Origin: Callipepla californica brunnescens
Lineage: Eukaryota > Chordata > Aves > Galliformes > Odontophoridae
Length of the DNA stretch: 64,000 bases
Direction of reading: 5' to 3'
NCBI GenBank assembly: GCA_023055505.1
Contig: JALIRH010000115.1
Location: 186,001-250,000, forward strand
Shown here: piece after piece, positions 36,901-50,623 of the stretch
Numbering within the stretch: the stretch's first letter is position 1
Layout: the number at the start of each line of letters is the position of its first letter
Made by a program: the position numbers and the translations under genes
Notes under the pieces: model-generated
Told to the model about the DNA's origin: nothing
The model's database searches: none
What the model saw: only the letters and a program-made list of their open reading frames with translations

Positions 36901-39439
36901 GTTTTATTTCATACCCCACTGAGGTGGAATTTGCAGAATGCTTCTTGAATTACCATGAGGCTCTCTTATAAGACAATTACTGTCTTTTTCCCCCCCTTTT
37001 GCTTCACTCTGCTTTTGACAGCTGTTGGCGTTTATTATATAGCTGATAGACCCAGCATTAATTTTCTGTGCAGAGCTCTTCTGTAGGATACAGATCAGTT
37101 AAACTGTGAAGTAAAATGTACAGACCCGAATTGCTCAAAAGTAGGAGTATCTGTCTTGTAGAGAATGAAAATATTTCCAAATCTCTATGAAATTCAGTTT
37201 TAGGCAGAAAGATGAAATAGAGGAATTTTACCTATAAAAGTTATATAAAAAAAAATAACATCTTGAAAATCTTAGAAGAAATGAGAAAGTGCTGACCTTT
37301 TTATCAGAACAAAAATGTCATTTCAAAATGCTAACAGTTTTGATAGTTCAAAATCCAAATCTGTGCCTCCAGCTTTTTCTGTGCAGGATAATATCAGGAG
37401 GTAGGGACCTCTTCATAACGTTCCTCAAATGTCACCTGTCTTGACAATCTCCCAAATAATGAAGTTTTTGCAGTGAGACACCAATGGCAGTACAAGATAA
37501 GTTATATTCTCAGTTACCTATATCTTTATTGTCTATTCTAATAAAGCGTGCAGATCCAGATCCCATAAAAACTTTGGTGAATATCATGTTATATGCTACT
37601 TCAAAAGGCATATTCATTGCATGCTTGGAGCTCTGGAAGCTTTGTTATCACGTCCTTAATGTATCTGAGTGCTCAGCGTGCAGACAAGCTGCCTTTTTCC
37701 TGTCCTGATGTAGCTGAGACATTTGACCCTGCATTAGAAAATGATTTCTGAGCAATTGGTTTCCAACTCAGTAACATCAGCAGTGCCAAAGTCCGTCACA
37801 GTCTGGCTTTCAGCTCCTAACTCTTGAGCCGAGGGCTGGATAAGACTTACAGGCTGTATTTTGGCAAAAGCAACAAACAATCATCACATATATGATATAG
37901 ATCCGAAGCTCTGGCAGCACTGTTATGACCATCAGCCAGCTATCTATCCAAATCATCTGCGTCCTTCTTGACCCTTTTCAACGCTCACGCTATGCTTTTT
38001 CTGAGATGCTGTTCCCCTTTTTATGTGGTATGAACAGCACTTCCTAGTAGTAACTGTTTTCCTCCCACCCTTAAATCAGTAAGGGGAACATTGCTTGTGC
38101 GCTGTGTGGAAGGAGGCTTCTGGATCTCAGCTGGTGCTTCCTAAGCACTTTCCTAGCAAGAGCCATACACAGATTAGTTTGCAGATGTTGAGTGCTACTC
38201 TAACGTACAGGATTATCCACTGATTCACATGAACATGTTTTCCAGACTCTGAAGAGTGTATTCATTATTAACACAGATATTACCATCTACAAAGCAGAGC
38301 TGTGGACTGAAACAGAGGGATAAGACAAAACCTTTCAACTAACCATCACATTACTCAACCCAAAGATGTTCACCACTGATGGATGTGCATCTGAACTCAC
38401 TCTTCAGATGTATGTGAAACAGTTATTAAACAGATGCTAATCCTACTCATTCTACGGGATTTTGTCTTGCAGCAATTTTTTTTCAGGTCCCAAATTTATA
38501 TCTCTCCTGAAGATGTTACTGGACCATTACAGTTGGAGTAATATGAAGAAATCTTCTAAACTGAAGTGCTATAGCCCAAAGTAAAATCTACTCCAGTCTC
38601 TTACTGCCTGGGTTGAGATCTGTCAGATGGAACACAGATCCAGCACAGCTGACATACTTGTTGTCATCTTGCTATCAATACTATCTTAATTACACACACT
38701 AAATAAAAAAATATATTAGAAGAATTCCTTAATCAAGAACCTTACTGATACAGCCTCCTGCTGGAAACATCCTTCTCCTTGCCACGAGCAAGTTTAAGTG
38801 TATAACACTATGATTTGTTAGGTGGAGGAAGCTGTATGACAAAACACTTCAGGGATGCAATGCTTTTTGCCAAGCAGCTGAAACTGTTTTGTTGATAAAT
38901 GCTCATGTCTCATACTATTAACACTGTCACACAGGTAAAGTTTGATCTGCTGACAAAACCTCTTGTGGCTGTCTCTTAATCTATTCAGTAATCAATATTA
39001 ACGCTGTCAAATGTCTCAAAACATTCCTCTTATCTTGTTTGTTTCAGTATGTGATATCTACACTTTCACATATTTCACTCCATACCCTCATTCTGTATGT
39101 GTATATATATTTCATTCCAAGTGATAATATACATTTTCTCTAGTAATTGCAACAAGCCAGAAGGTAACAGAAAGATGAACGCTCAGATACCCTGGCAAAG
39201 AGCACATTAATAAAGATTTGGAAAACATGAGCTGCAGCTGCTTACATAAAGCTCCAGTTAGCACTGACCTTCAGGCTCCATCAAGATCTCAGTACAGTTT
39301 TGCTTGCTGTGTTAAGAGTCTGTTTGGCTCTGTGACCCCTGCTGTGCCTGATACCAACAAGGATGGACAGCTTGCTCTCTGGTCCATCCCTTCCATGACC
39401 AAGCCCGCCAGGACTCAGATATATCAGCCAAGTAATAAA
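33922..39439. other. Non-coding stretch with low-complexity patches
   Basis: No supported gene. Four overlapping frames on both strands at 35356-36044 shadow one another and contain no domain. GTTT repeats lie near 34201-34215, and a T-rich tract with ATATT at about 36753-36793. The rest is ordinary AT-rich DNA. Confidence 0.55.
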
Positions 39440-39640
39440 AGTTGCAGTTCTGTTATAAACGACGGATGGTTTGCCTGTTCCATCTGTTTTAAAGTATTAG
39501 GATAAGCTGCGATGATGCATAAACCCAAACACTAGCCTGTGCCCTCACACCTAATCACTCCAAATTGCCGGTGAAGACGATCTTTCCAGATTAATCACAC
39601 CAGGCACTCCAACTCCGTCACGGTGCAGCAGATTTCAGTT
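39440..39640. promoter_or_regulatory. Weak candidate non-coding element
   Basis: A short block with more CpGs than its surroundings and intact words such as GATGATGCATAAACC, TTGCCGGTGAAGACG and CAGATTAATCACACC. It resembles the denser blocks at 26-30 kb but is smaller and less clear. No reading frame is convincing. Confidence 0.25.
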
Positions 39641-42600
39641 TTCTCTTATACACATATTTCCTTAAGGCCATCAGAAATCCAGAGTTGAAAGAAAATTAGC
39701 ATGTGTCTTGGCTTAACCAAGACCTGAAAAGATGGAACTGTTATTTCTTGGAGACAAAACGAGCATTACTTTGTAAAGTTAGAGTTTTCACAAGCAGACT
39801 CTGCATTTTAATAATTTATCCTCTCAGAGGAGCATATTGTACCTTGAAGCAAAGCCTGAAAGGTTTTACCCTGTAGGGAATGCAGCTACAACAAAAGAAA
39901 ACTGAAAGCCATTTGGCTGCTCGTGACCAACTCAGAGTTCGAATTGGCCAAATTCCACACATGAACACAGAGACGCATACGCACAGTGCCGGCAACCAGC
40001 TCACAGTGCCAAATTGCAACCATATTTATAATCCTTTCAAAACACTTGGGCCCATTTTTGCGGGAACAACAAACATAAAAATAATGAACAAAACAATATT
40101 TCTTTTAGAAAGCAAAGTGTCCTCTCTCCCACACACCCAGTAAAAGAGGACACGCTATGTTTCCTGCTATTGAGCTGAACAACACCAGCCGTTAACATTC
40201 CTAGTTTCTTGTAAGAAAACATGCTAAAAAAATTAAAACCTTTTGTATTTTCATATATGTTGTCTTTTCTGACTAAATCCAAGACAACCACCATACCTGT
40301 GTGAGCAAACTCTCACAGATCTTGATACAGATAGCTGATCTTGCAACGGTACTGTTTCAACAACAGAAGAGTGGTTGACTCATTGACATGCACGCAGACT
40401 GCATTTGGTCGTGGCACAGAATGAGCTCTCTACCTATGCCATGTGGTTAGGAAGTTCAGAATGACAACAAAAAATCTCTCCCTTCACTCTCAAAACTATT
40501 GCTAAGAACAAATTCCTTTGTGTTGATACTAACTTAACAGCATTTTCATATGCTTATTTGCATTCAATACCCAAAGTATCTTGCGTTTGCTCGTGACCAG
40601 GTTTGAGGGTAAACCATTAGCTAATGACATCTGTCAATATTTGAAATTGACATGACATTAGAATTTTTCCTTTACTGTTGGGCTGTGCAGAAATTTTGTT
40701 TTCTGATCAAAACTCAGTTTGATGTGGCTGCCGCCAGAGCAGTGTCAGGGGACCAGCCCTCACTGTAGCAAAACTGCCTGCAGTTTCATCATGGGATCCA
40801 CAGGATCTCATAGTATTTCTAACAGGATCAGAATCCCAGGTTGCAAGTTGTTTTCATATCTGAATTAGCTAATGTCTACTGAAGGGAGGGTGCTGCCTTA
40901 GCAAATGAAAGCAAGGAGGCAAAATCTCCCACTGAAAAGTAAGCCAAAAAGGAGAGAAGGAAGGGAAAGAGGGAGAGGGGTTCCTCCCTGAAACTGGGCA
41001 AATGTAGACTGCGTGATGCCACTTACAATTCTGGAACATGAAGCAGGGCTTCAGTAAAACGCCATTAGCAGCTTTCATATGATAATTTCTATAGAAGAGA
41101 AGGTTGTTTCTGGGTGGAGTATCAGCCAAGACCAAGTTCACTGAACCTAGCCTGCCATTCAATCAATCATGGGAAAAACAATGGGAGATAGAGATGGGAG
41201 GACTCTTATTTTGACTTGGTAGCACACATGAAGGCAGGGGGTGAGTATAGGGAGGGGAAAGTATGCAAAAGTGAGAAGTGAAGAGGGCTAAATGTTTGAA
41301 ATGTCTCTAAATGCACATATATTATTTATAACAATAAAATAATCATTCCTGCACTGACATACAGGGTGGGAAAGCAAGCAAATACAGATTTATATAGTAC
41401 ATATAACATATGAAATAATGATAACAGATAGTGGCAGTCTGCCAAGTCTCCCCCTCATCCCCCACCACCCCCCTCTCCAGTCATTGACTTTCAAAGAGGA
41501 AAAGATTTCAAACAACAAAATCTACCCTGACTTCCAGGAGATGCTGGAAGCTGTATCTTCAAAATAGTCAAAAATTAATTCAAGTTTCAAGTAGTTACTT
41601 GCACAAACTTTTTAGCTTCCTGGGACAGACATACAAGTCAGAATTTTCTTGTCCCCGTCTTTTATCTAGGATTTTTTTATTGCCTTTATTTGCTGATTTT
41701 TGGCATCATTTTTATTCTTAATTTAAAGTAAAAGCTACAGAGGCTGCTCCATTTTCATGGAAATCGCCCAGCAGTAAGAATTTCAATTCACTTCCAGAAG
41801 AATAATCTTTGTGCTGGTCAATTCATTCAAGATAGTTTGCTGGTTTTCACAAAGCAATTTACTAATTAATGACAAATTAAATAGTGTTCTATATGAGGAA
41901 GACTTCGGAGGTGGCACATAAAATTTGAGATTCCTGGAATATCTTCAGAGTGGCTACAGTCCATTTGCATGAAAATATGACTGCTAAAATCCCTTTGCAT
42001 TGTGTTGTGCAGCACAAAATAGACCAATACCTCAGAGGGATTTATTTCCTTTAGTCATAAGTATACATACATACACACACATTTCATTTTACGCTCTCAA
42101 AAACATTCGTATTTCAAAACCACAGGGCTATCATATTAACTCTTTGCTTCATTCTTCAGGAAAAAATCACTCAGGCTGGGCCGAGTTGTAAGCTATACTA
42201 TCAAAATGCATTGCTTTATAGCACGGCTTCATTTTGAAGGCGTGTGGGAATTGTGCACTCCTCAAAGTTCCTCACCAGAGGCATCATTTCCGAGTTAGGT
42301 ATTTTCAAGCACTCAGGACTGGAATAAATTTCATCTTGCTGAAAAACAAACAGGTGGCTGTGCTTGACTGTAATGGGACCTCATTGGAACATAAGGCTTA
42401 CAAAAGAGCCTTTGAATTCCCATCCTCAACTGCCAACGAGACCCAGAAGGTCATTTCAGGATTCCTCAGCCTTTACTCCAGGAGAATGATTCCAAAGAAT
42501 GTTTATCAATCAGGCGATAGGTGCTTTATATATAAGAATATAAATATATACAAAAAAAAACACCTGCGTTTCCATAGGGTGAAAGCACAAAGCATTTTAA

Positions 42601-43985
42601 GGAGCTACAAAATTTCAGCACCATGCAATCAATGCTATGCTAAAAATCCAGGCACTGCCTAGAAGACATTGGGCACATGCCTGGTGCACATGGAATAGTT
42701 TTTGACATGCTTTCTTTAGTGGTAGATGGTGCAGGATGCTGAGATAATCTCCTCAGATTTGAGGAAGCATGCAGTAAGGCAGAAAAGATTCTGTTTTTAA
42801 AGAAATTGAACGTTTGATCACAAGTTGGCACTCTGTGAAGTTGTGTGCTGTTACTATGACAAGTTCTTAAAACTGGTGTTGGTTAGTAAAATAGTTCTAT
42901 TGATTGTCATGCCACATTGAGACAGAAATTCATTTAGTATCTTATTGCATTCCTAGTGTAGGGTGTTTCAAAGGAAGGTGTAAACTCCATAACAGAGAAT
43001 TATGCAATGATGCGCTTGTCTGAGAGTCTTCCTCCTACACCCAGTGCTAAATGATTATGGCATTAATGTTCCTTCTATACCTGTAATCCTGTTTAAAGTG
43101 GTTCTTCTGGTACATAGTGAGCAAATCTTGCAGTCTTTGTCATGTTATCATAATGTTGTGCATGAGCAATGAGTTCCACAAGTGAATGCATACCCCCACC
43201 AACAATCAACCATAACCAAGAAAGGATGCCTACCATGCACTGATTCTTACTGAAGGTTTTTATGTTTCCCTAATTTTTCCTTTCAGAAACTGTTTCAGTT
43301 CCAATAAAGACTGTGAAAACATGAATACTTGCTGACTTTTGTCCCTCCTTATATTTGTGTATTAGATAGGATCACAATTTACTTGAATTAGTTGTTGCTT
43401 CTCTGACAGAATTCAGTGACTAATGTATGCTTCTTGCCTTATTTAGAAGCTTTACTCAGGCTAAACAACACAGGTTATTTTCATAGTACATAAAGAAGAA
43501 CAGGGATACAGAAATCCATAAAGGAGAAGCCAGAAAACAAAACTATAGCTCCTACAGCTGTTCTTGAATATATACTAAAAAACAGTGCTTTCATTAACTT
43601 TTCTGACAGAAGTTCCCTTTCAAGAGAGCTAATGAAATCGAACCCAAAGCAGATGGGAATACAATCAAGACAAATTTGTTTTCCAATTCCATTCAGTTGT
43701 TGTGGATTTTTTTCTCTGCTTTTCTACTTTCAGATTCCTCATCTGTTTTATAGGTTGCTACTACTCACTCTCCCTATAGTGAAAGATCAATACATTCATA
43801 TTTTTAAAGTATTTTCAGATCTCTGAGTGAAAGGAGCAACTATATCAAATTCATTTTGTGTTTATAAAAAAGAAAATTTACTTTAAAAGTTACTTCAGCA
43901 AAAGCCCTCAAAATCTAGATCAATACAGACCTGAAAACTGAATATAGTGAATCCGAATACAGCATTATGTATGTGTTATTCAGTC
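39641..43985. other. Non-coding stretch, nothing recognised
   Basis: No supported gene. The 142-codon plus frame at 42234-42662 has a Lys/Ile/Tyr-rich C-terminal half from AT-rich DNA and no domain. A C-rich stretch lies near 41451-41478. Confidence 0.55.
40946..40980 (+). repeat. Homopurine tract (35 bp)
   Basis: An uninterrupted run of A and G from AAAAAGGAGA to GGGAGAGGGG. Such tracts can form triplex (H-DNA) structures if mirror-symmetric, but the symmetry here is poor. Confidence 0.8.
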
Positions 43986-44072
43986 AGGCTCTAACCCAAT
44001 ACAGCACTTAAAAATGTGCCAGGTTTTACACGCTGCAAGCAGTCCCACTGATCTCCAAAGCACTACTCAGGG
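43986..44072. mobile_element. Relic of an ancient palindromic (MITE-like) repeat
   Basis: Reading forward, the order of words is AGGCTCTAACCCAAT, then CAGCACTTAAAAATGTGCC, then TTTTACACGCTG, then AGTCCCACTGATCTCC, then CACTACTCAGGG. This order parallels an old sauropsid palindromic repeat as I remember it (an 'aagcacttaagcatgtgctt' section, then 'agtcccattgacttcaatggg', then 'actactca'). The match is degenerate but runs in the same order over about 85 bp, which is why I trust it more than single-word matches. No family name is assigned. Confidence 0.5.
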
Positions 44073-44582
44073 TGTTTCACTGCATTGGGGTTTTTTGCTG
44101 TGGAGTGGAAAGGGAAGTGCCACAGCCATTAAGATACACAGGAGTCCAAGTACATTTCCCTCCTGATAGATTTACCTATAAGCTCTGTGCTTATCACTCA
44201 GACTGTACTTTCTTTAGTCCACAAGCAGCTGTCTTACCAGCTTCCAAATTGATCAGTGAAATTTGATAATTCATTTTAGCAGCTTCAACATCCTTAAAAT
44301 TAACTTCTGTGCTTTCATATTTAGGCAGTGAGTAACTATTGCAGAAATAAAATCTAAAACACCCCTCCCTAAAGTAAACAAAAGTCAATGGTATTTGGCT
44401 ATATCTTTAGAACTGTTTTAGTCTAGGTAGGCACAACAAAAAAAGGCTTTGCACAACAAAGCTTCCCAGTGCTACTGAAATAATACCTTCAGCAGTTCCT
44501 TCCTACAGAATAAGAACAAACAAGCACTCATGTTTCATTAAGCATTTGAGAAAAATATCTCTTTCCCTTTTGGAAGTACAAA

Positions 44583-44617
44583 CCAGATTAGGTGCTCCAG
44601 GCCAGCACCTAATCTGG
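44583..44617. repeat. Perfect hairpin, 14-bp arms, 7-nt loop
   Basis: CCAGATTAGGTGCT at 44583-44596 is exactly complementary to AGCACCTAATCTGG at 44604-44617, with loop CCAGGCC. Outside the arms the pairing stops at once. Perfect 14-bp arms with so short a loop are unlikely by chance in 64 kb. It is probably a replication template-switch product. Confidence 0.85.
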
Positions 44618-45355
44618 CAAATACTTTTTATCAGTTTCAGGCTCATTTGGGTTCACCTGCTGGTTCTCTAAGCTCGCAGAAATCTGGAATTTTGTGCTCT
44701 CATGCTTGAATACATCGTGCACTGCCTTGAAACACAGGGAGTTTGATTTCCCCAAGGACAGTAACTTGCATTTATTGCATTACCTTCATATCATTAAACA
44801 TCATATGTGGGTCTATATTAGCTTTTTAGCTGGGACTGGGAACTTCAGAAAGAAGTTTCCAAAGTGCACTTATTTGGTTCACAGCACAGAGCAAACTCAG
44901 AGGGCATAAGCAGACCAATTTTGGATGAAGGTGATGTGGAAGATGTACTCCAGCGTTCAGCTCACGCACTGCAGGCATTACTGGGCACTTACCAAGATGA
45001 GTCTTGGCATAGACCTCTGAAAAGGACAGTGTGAACATCTCATCCTTAACATCAACAACATCATCTCCTTTTGCACTGAATTACTCAAGCAGTAAGCCAT
45101 GACTTACAAATTAAGATAACTGTCATTCTACCTGAGCTTCAATTTTCTTCTGGACACTAAAATCTGATCTCATTTCTGAATTATGCAAAGCACCTCAGTG
45201 AACTGTGTTTCTGATACAGAAGACTATAGGTGTGGAGATGCTTTAGAGAGCCTGCAGCAACAAGCAAGATCAATTCCTCTCCCAGTGGTACCAGCAGCAT
45301 CTGCTCCACAGAGCAGGAGTATTGATGGCAAGGAGAATAAAGGAGAGCATTTGTC

Positions 45356-45412
45356 TTTTTTTTTTTTTTTTTTTTTTTCTTACATCTCATAGTTGAGGAG
45401 AAAAAAAAAAAA
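45356..45412. repeat. T23 and A12 runs facing each other
   Basis: A run of 23 T (45356-45378) is followed after 22 bases by a run of 12 A (45401-45412). The two can pair as a 12-bp A/T stem. Both are hypervariable simple repeats. Confidence 0.9.
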
Positions 45413-46496
45413 CAAAACAGGAGGCTTTTTCTTTCATGCAGGTCTGAGAGAAGGTTTTAGATTTTCAACTCAGTGTCGTTCTGTTCTGTGGTCCTGTGTT
45501 GCTTCTATATCACAGAGTCCAGGAAAATGTAGACTCCAGCATTGCAGCAAAGTCCATAAAGGTGATCCTGGCACACATATTTTGATAGAACTTCCATTTG
45601 ACTCCTGTGGGGTCTCTGATCAGATCAGAAACCTTCCTGCTCAAGGTTTACATCCAACTCACCTGACACAGGTAGCTATGAGCCTGCTCTTCTCCTCATC
45701 CACACATAATATATCTCACTTTCACTTCCCTTTGCAAGCATCCCCTTCCTCCTATTGGCTCCCCTACATGTGCACACAAATGTCACCTGCACTATGGATT
45801 TCCAAGGGAATTCTCACTTATGTATGATTAAAATTCACTTCTACTAGATAAAACTGAATTTTTAAAGAGATATTATAATAAATTTCATCTTTAGAAGACC
45901 CCATGCTATGCTTTATGGAACAATGTAGTCTTAGTTCAGCTCTTACTTGGTTTCAAAATGGCCTTAGAAACTCTGAAAAACAAAACACAATCACTGAAGT
46001 AATGACCTTTATTCAGTATTATTTTCATCTCTATTTACTCGTAAATCTAACTCCTGAAATATTGCACATCCTCCAAAATCTCCTCTTTGTCTCTTTTCCA
46101 TTTTTGTCATTAATGTATGTTCATAATTAAGCCAAAACAAAAATTCTTCCCCTTGCACACAAAGTATAGAAGTATTTACTTTACACTATGAAAGCAGAGC
46201 TCTGTTCAAATCCAAAAATGTAACCTGGGGGTATTTGCAGTAGAAATGTGTCTGTTATAATGATCCCCTTGTGTTAGAACAATCCTAGTCAGTTTAGAAT
46301 CAGTCTGGTTGTGGATTTCTCTTGCTTTCAACTGAAGCTGAGTGGAAAAGCAAAGATGAAAGCAAGGAATAGTTTTTATAGTGCCTCTTGCAGGCTTTTC
46401 TTTCTCTGGCTAGAATACGATTAAAGATATCTCACATAAACTGGGAACAGACAACCCTTCCTAGCAGCTATTTCAAATTCTGCCCTTGAGGATAAT

Positions 46497-46514
46497 AAAA
46501 AATAAATAAATAAA
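46497..46514. repeat. (AAAT)n microsatellite
   Basis: A short run of AAAT units inside an A-rich stretch. Confidence 0.85.
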
Positions 46515-49367
46515 ACCCTCATTCTTACCCAACATTTTCTACCTACAGATTTTAAAGCCATTTCTTGTCTCGCTACTGGGGCAATACTCATCCACGCAGG
46601 AAAGTTTTCCTCTCTTTGCTTGCTGGCACCCTCAAGTGCCCAGGGTGGTACTGAAGGATCTTGCACATGATCTGCAGAGGGGCCAGGTGGGACATTCCTC
46701 ACCATGGCATCCCAGGGCACATGGTAAAGGCACCCCAAGCAGGAGGCACACTATAGCATCATAGCAAGCAGGCTCTCATTTCAGAGGTGCCCCCTGGACC
46801 ACTATTCTCTCTCTATTACAGCTATGGCAATGACTAGCAAACTCTTTAAGAGAGAAAGCTGTTCTTCATTATATTATATTGCAATTCCTTTTTCATCTGT
46901 CTTCTTCACTTCTAAATCAATTCTCGCTCAATGTATTCTTTTCTTTGTTTCATTAACTGATGGTTTTAAGGACTCGCAGTGTTGCATAGTTAATAACTTC
47001 TCTGTAGCTTGACTTTTTCCATCAGTTCACGTTTCCAAACCAATTAATTCCTTGTTGTTTTCCAATGGTTATTAAATGTAGAAAAATCCAGTTTAACCCA
47101 GTCTCGCATCTGAGGGATGCATCTATATGCTAATTACTTTTCCAGTTTGCTAGCAGAAAACTCTGCATGATAGAAAGGACCATTTTCTACAATTATCAAG
47201 GGCCAGACATTTCAAGGTAGGTACATGCTTAAAGATGTAACAGCACCTATTGGGGTTTTTAAGAAACATCTAGAGATCTAAGCCCTGAAGAAAACACCTC
47301 AGGGGATTCCTGAGCGTATTTAAGAGCCACACTCCATAAGACATAAAAATAAAACAAAAAACCATGCAAAAGAAGAGCATTTAAAAAGAATGAAAAAAAA
47401 AAGGTTACATTATTATTTTTTTTTCAACAAATATGTAATCTTATAATGAGGAAATGAAACATTTAGAAGAATGAAGTAGAATTTTACTTCCCTACAGTTA
47501 GTTACACAAGTCCCAATTTATTTTGTCTTCATCATTAGCACTTACATTAATTCTTCAGAATGATAATAAAGGGAACTAAATAATACCATATTGTTCTCCT
47601 CATTTACCAGGAGAATGAAAGAACTGTTTTCAATTGAACTTCCCCTAGTAATATATATTTAATTACTGCACTTCCAGGCGGTTTCAGTACCTCACTCCCA
47701 TTGATCCCTTTCTGTTGGAGAAACTACAAAGCTGAAGGCTAGCCTGCTCCCAATGAAAAAGCACCCTCAGGAGGACTGTATCCCACCCACTTCTGCAGCA
47801 GTATCACCTGAGCAGCCTCAGACAGATGTAAATTAGCCCTTTTCAGGAAGGCTCTAGATGCTCAGACAAGAAAATAGTACACAGGTGGCCTGATTTTCAG
47901 CCAACTCAGGTGGATTCAATATTTGCACATAACACAGGTGCTCTAGAGAGGACAGAAATACAGAGAAGGTTTTACTGCATTGCCTCGCTCTTTGATGCCC
48001 TTGAAAATTAGGCTACGGGTAAAATTTTAAGAAGTTTCCATGCTCAGAGTTCTAAGCATCCATATGTGGAGAAGCGTTGCAGGTATACTAATACTTGCTG
48101 GATTTGGATCTTCTTCGAAAACCTTTTGCTCAGTTTCAGAAGATGTGAGTGAAACACAAACCTGTTAGAGGCGGAATCATCTCTCAAATTAACTTTGTCC
48201 AAGTCTTCTTCATACAGTAAAAGGAGGTCACATTCAGATTTTTACAATAATTTTAATTCTTAGGATAGACATCACATCAAGATGACTAAGCTAGTGAAAT
48301 AAGTCCACGGCCTCAGTCTATGATTTTCTTTCAGTATGGGAAACAACGACCATGCGTATCTTAAGGTTGTTGTCTCATGGCCTTAGCAATGCAGCAGAAC
48401 GAAAACACAAGAAAAATTTTGTTTCAGAAGAGTGGTTCACTGCTTGCTTATCTGAATTGCCCCCTACTCCACAACTCATATTTATTTCTTCCCTAGAAAT
48501 ATTGCAAACTTGCTTAAGGACAGGATGGCTTAAAGTCTGGTAATGGGATTTTTAGCCTTTCACATGCAGCTCATTTATCTGAGCACAAGGAGGTCTCCAG
48601 GTCGGTGAGTTGTTACCCACTGACTCTTGTCTAGTGGCCTCTGAGAAACAAATGAGCAACTTTCACACAGTTGACAGTTCTCTACCTAAAAGTTATCTGC
48701 CAAAAGGGGATAGTAACAGAAAAAAAAAAACGTAACTATACATAGGCAGAGACAAAATTTCTTTATGAGCACAGAAAAGTTTCTTTCCCCTGACACTTCT
48801 GAGTTATGATAGTAGGGAGATTTGAAGGCACCAGCACCATCCAGCCCATCTCTTCTGGAGTGAAATATATTTTACTGACCCCACACTGATTTCTGCTGGG
48901 CTTGCTCAGTAGAGCTGGCAACAGATTTGGGGAAAAAAAAAAAAAAAGAATTCTCATCATTTAAGAAAAATTCCAGTGCTGCAAATTAAAAAGTTGGAAA
49001 GATTAATAAAATCCAAAACTGTGTTTAAAAAACATTTTTTTATAATGCTGAACATTAAAAAAATCATAGACTATATAACACTAATAGCTGAAATCATCTT
49101 AAACTGAGGGTGTAAAGAAAAAAAAGCAATAAAACCACAGCAATACAAAAGAAGGCAGCTCAGGAAAGACATTCCCTTTTGCTTAAATTTCCCTCTTCCC
49201 CACCCATCCCCATTGGGAGAATTCTGAGCAGCTCTACCAGGTCCCTGAAAAGTGAAATATTGACAGATTTAAAACTGATTCATGATTACAAGAACCAAGC
49301 CAGCTCATATTCTAACTACAAGTTTTATCTTTTACTTTTCTCCCACTCTCAGCTTCCCACTCAGCAG

Positions 49368-49391
49368 AAATAAATAAATAAATAAATAAAA
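49368..49391. repeat. (AAAT)n microsatellite
   Basis: About six consecutive AAAT units. Similar but separate from the shorter run near 46.5 kb. Confidence 0.95.
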
Positions 49392-50049
49392 TCTAGGAAC
49401 ATACTTTATCCCAACACAGAGCCTACAGTCTCCACTATTCACCAGGTCAAGGACTAAAACCCTATTCTAATAAATAAATACATCTGTTACACTTATAAGC
49501 TGCAGCTGAAACCAATCCTTCCATTAACAGCTTGTTTCAGAGCAGACCCCACACCTATTCCTTCAAAGTAACAGAGTGGGCTCACGGAATTGCAGAAGAG
49601 CAGAAACATCCAAAAATGATATAAAATGACGTTGCTTCTTCCCAATTCCCTCACTCCTGTTTGTAAAAAGCAGCACGCAAATGCACGCAACACAGGCCTG
49701 GATAGTAAGATTCATAATGCAAAGGGATGCGTAGGAGTTACAGCCTCACCAGTGAGGTTGCTCTTATCCTTTCCACTATCTATCAGTTCCCACTAAGCCC
49801 TAATTGTTCCACAGATGTGGATTAGGTCATCTCTAGTGATCCCACTGATTAACATGCTGAAGTTACCTGTTATCACCTTCAGCTGAAGTTTGATGCTTTT
49901 GTTTCAGATCTCAGAAATTTCTCAAATGACACAAAACTTGTCCCTTTTTCCCTGAAGATCTATAAGCAAGGTTATAAAAACATAGTTGTAGGCTGCCATG
50001 TATTAATGCCAATAAAACAAAAGTGGTAAGCTGTATGTTTGATCATTTT

Positions 50050-50337
50050 TCATAGAACCAGAGTAACATAAAATCATCAAGGTTGGAAAAGGCTGCTAAG
50101 ATCACTAAGTCCAACTGGAACTGACCCTCACCATGCTCACTAACCATAACACTCAGGGCCAGATCTACCCTTTTCTTGAACACCTCCAGGGATGATGATT
50201 CCACCACCACCCTGGGCAGCTGTGCCAGTGCATCACCTCTCTTTCTGAGAAGAGATTTTTCCTAATATCCAACCTGAACCTCCCCTGGTGCAACTTGAGG
50301 CCACTCCTTCTCATCCTATGGCTTTTACCTGGGATTA
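50050..50337 (-). mobile_element. CR1 LINE, 5'-truncated 3' end, antisense orientation
   Basis: The plus strand shows the reverse complement of the CR1 3' end: a degenerate 'catagaaccagagtaaca' tail at 50051-50068, 'catcaaggttggaaaagg' at about 50075-50092, 'agtccaactggaactgac' near 50108-50125, 'cctccagggatgatgattcc' near 50185-50204 and 'ctcccctggtgcaacttgag' near 50280-50299. This is the last few hundred bases of a CR1 element, again 5'-truncated, so no functional reverse transcriptase is present. It is longer than the copy near 21.6 kb. Confidence 0.92.
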
Positions 50338-50623
50338 GCAGAAATCAGATGCAAGCCTGGTTGATAATTGCATGTACAAATTTGTCTGAGTGGGTATTTG
50401 TATACAGACCAAAAAAATCACACCTCTTGTAAGTATAATAACTTCTAATAATAGTTATCTTTATCACCTTGTGGTGTCTGAAGAACATTGCACTGTGCCA
50501 CTTATTTGATGTATACAGGCAGTTTTCATAGGATGCTGAATGTTGAATATTTAGTATTGTGCATTACATGAGACATTATTTTATCAGATTCCCGCGTATT
50601 TTCTTTGGGTTTCATTAGAACTT

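Larger units (their letters stand above)
44073..50049. other. Non-coding stretch with simple repeats
   Basis: No supported gene. The 144-codon plus frame at 45393-45827 starts in a poly-A run and has no domain. The 105-codon minus frame at 46421-46738 is also unrecognised. A-rich runs occur near 47391-47402, 48720-48730 and 48931-48946. Confidence 0.55.

Noticed and set aside
39890..39965. Possible tRNA because of a GTTCGAAT word like a B box
   Set aside because: The bases on either side do not pair as a T-arm stem and no cloverleaf can be drawn.
42234..42662. 142-codon plus-strand frame
   Set aside because: No known motif; the C-terminal Lys/Ile/Tyr richness comes from AT-rich DNA.
45393..45827. 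144-codon plus-strand frame
   Set aside because: Begins in a poly-A run giving a Lys/Arg-rich start, then unremarkable sequence without a domain.
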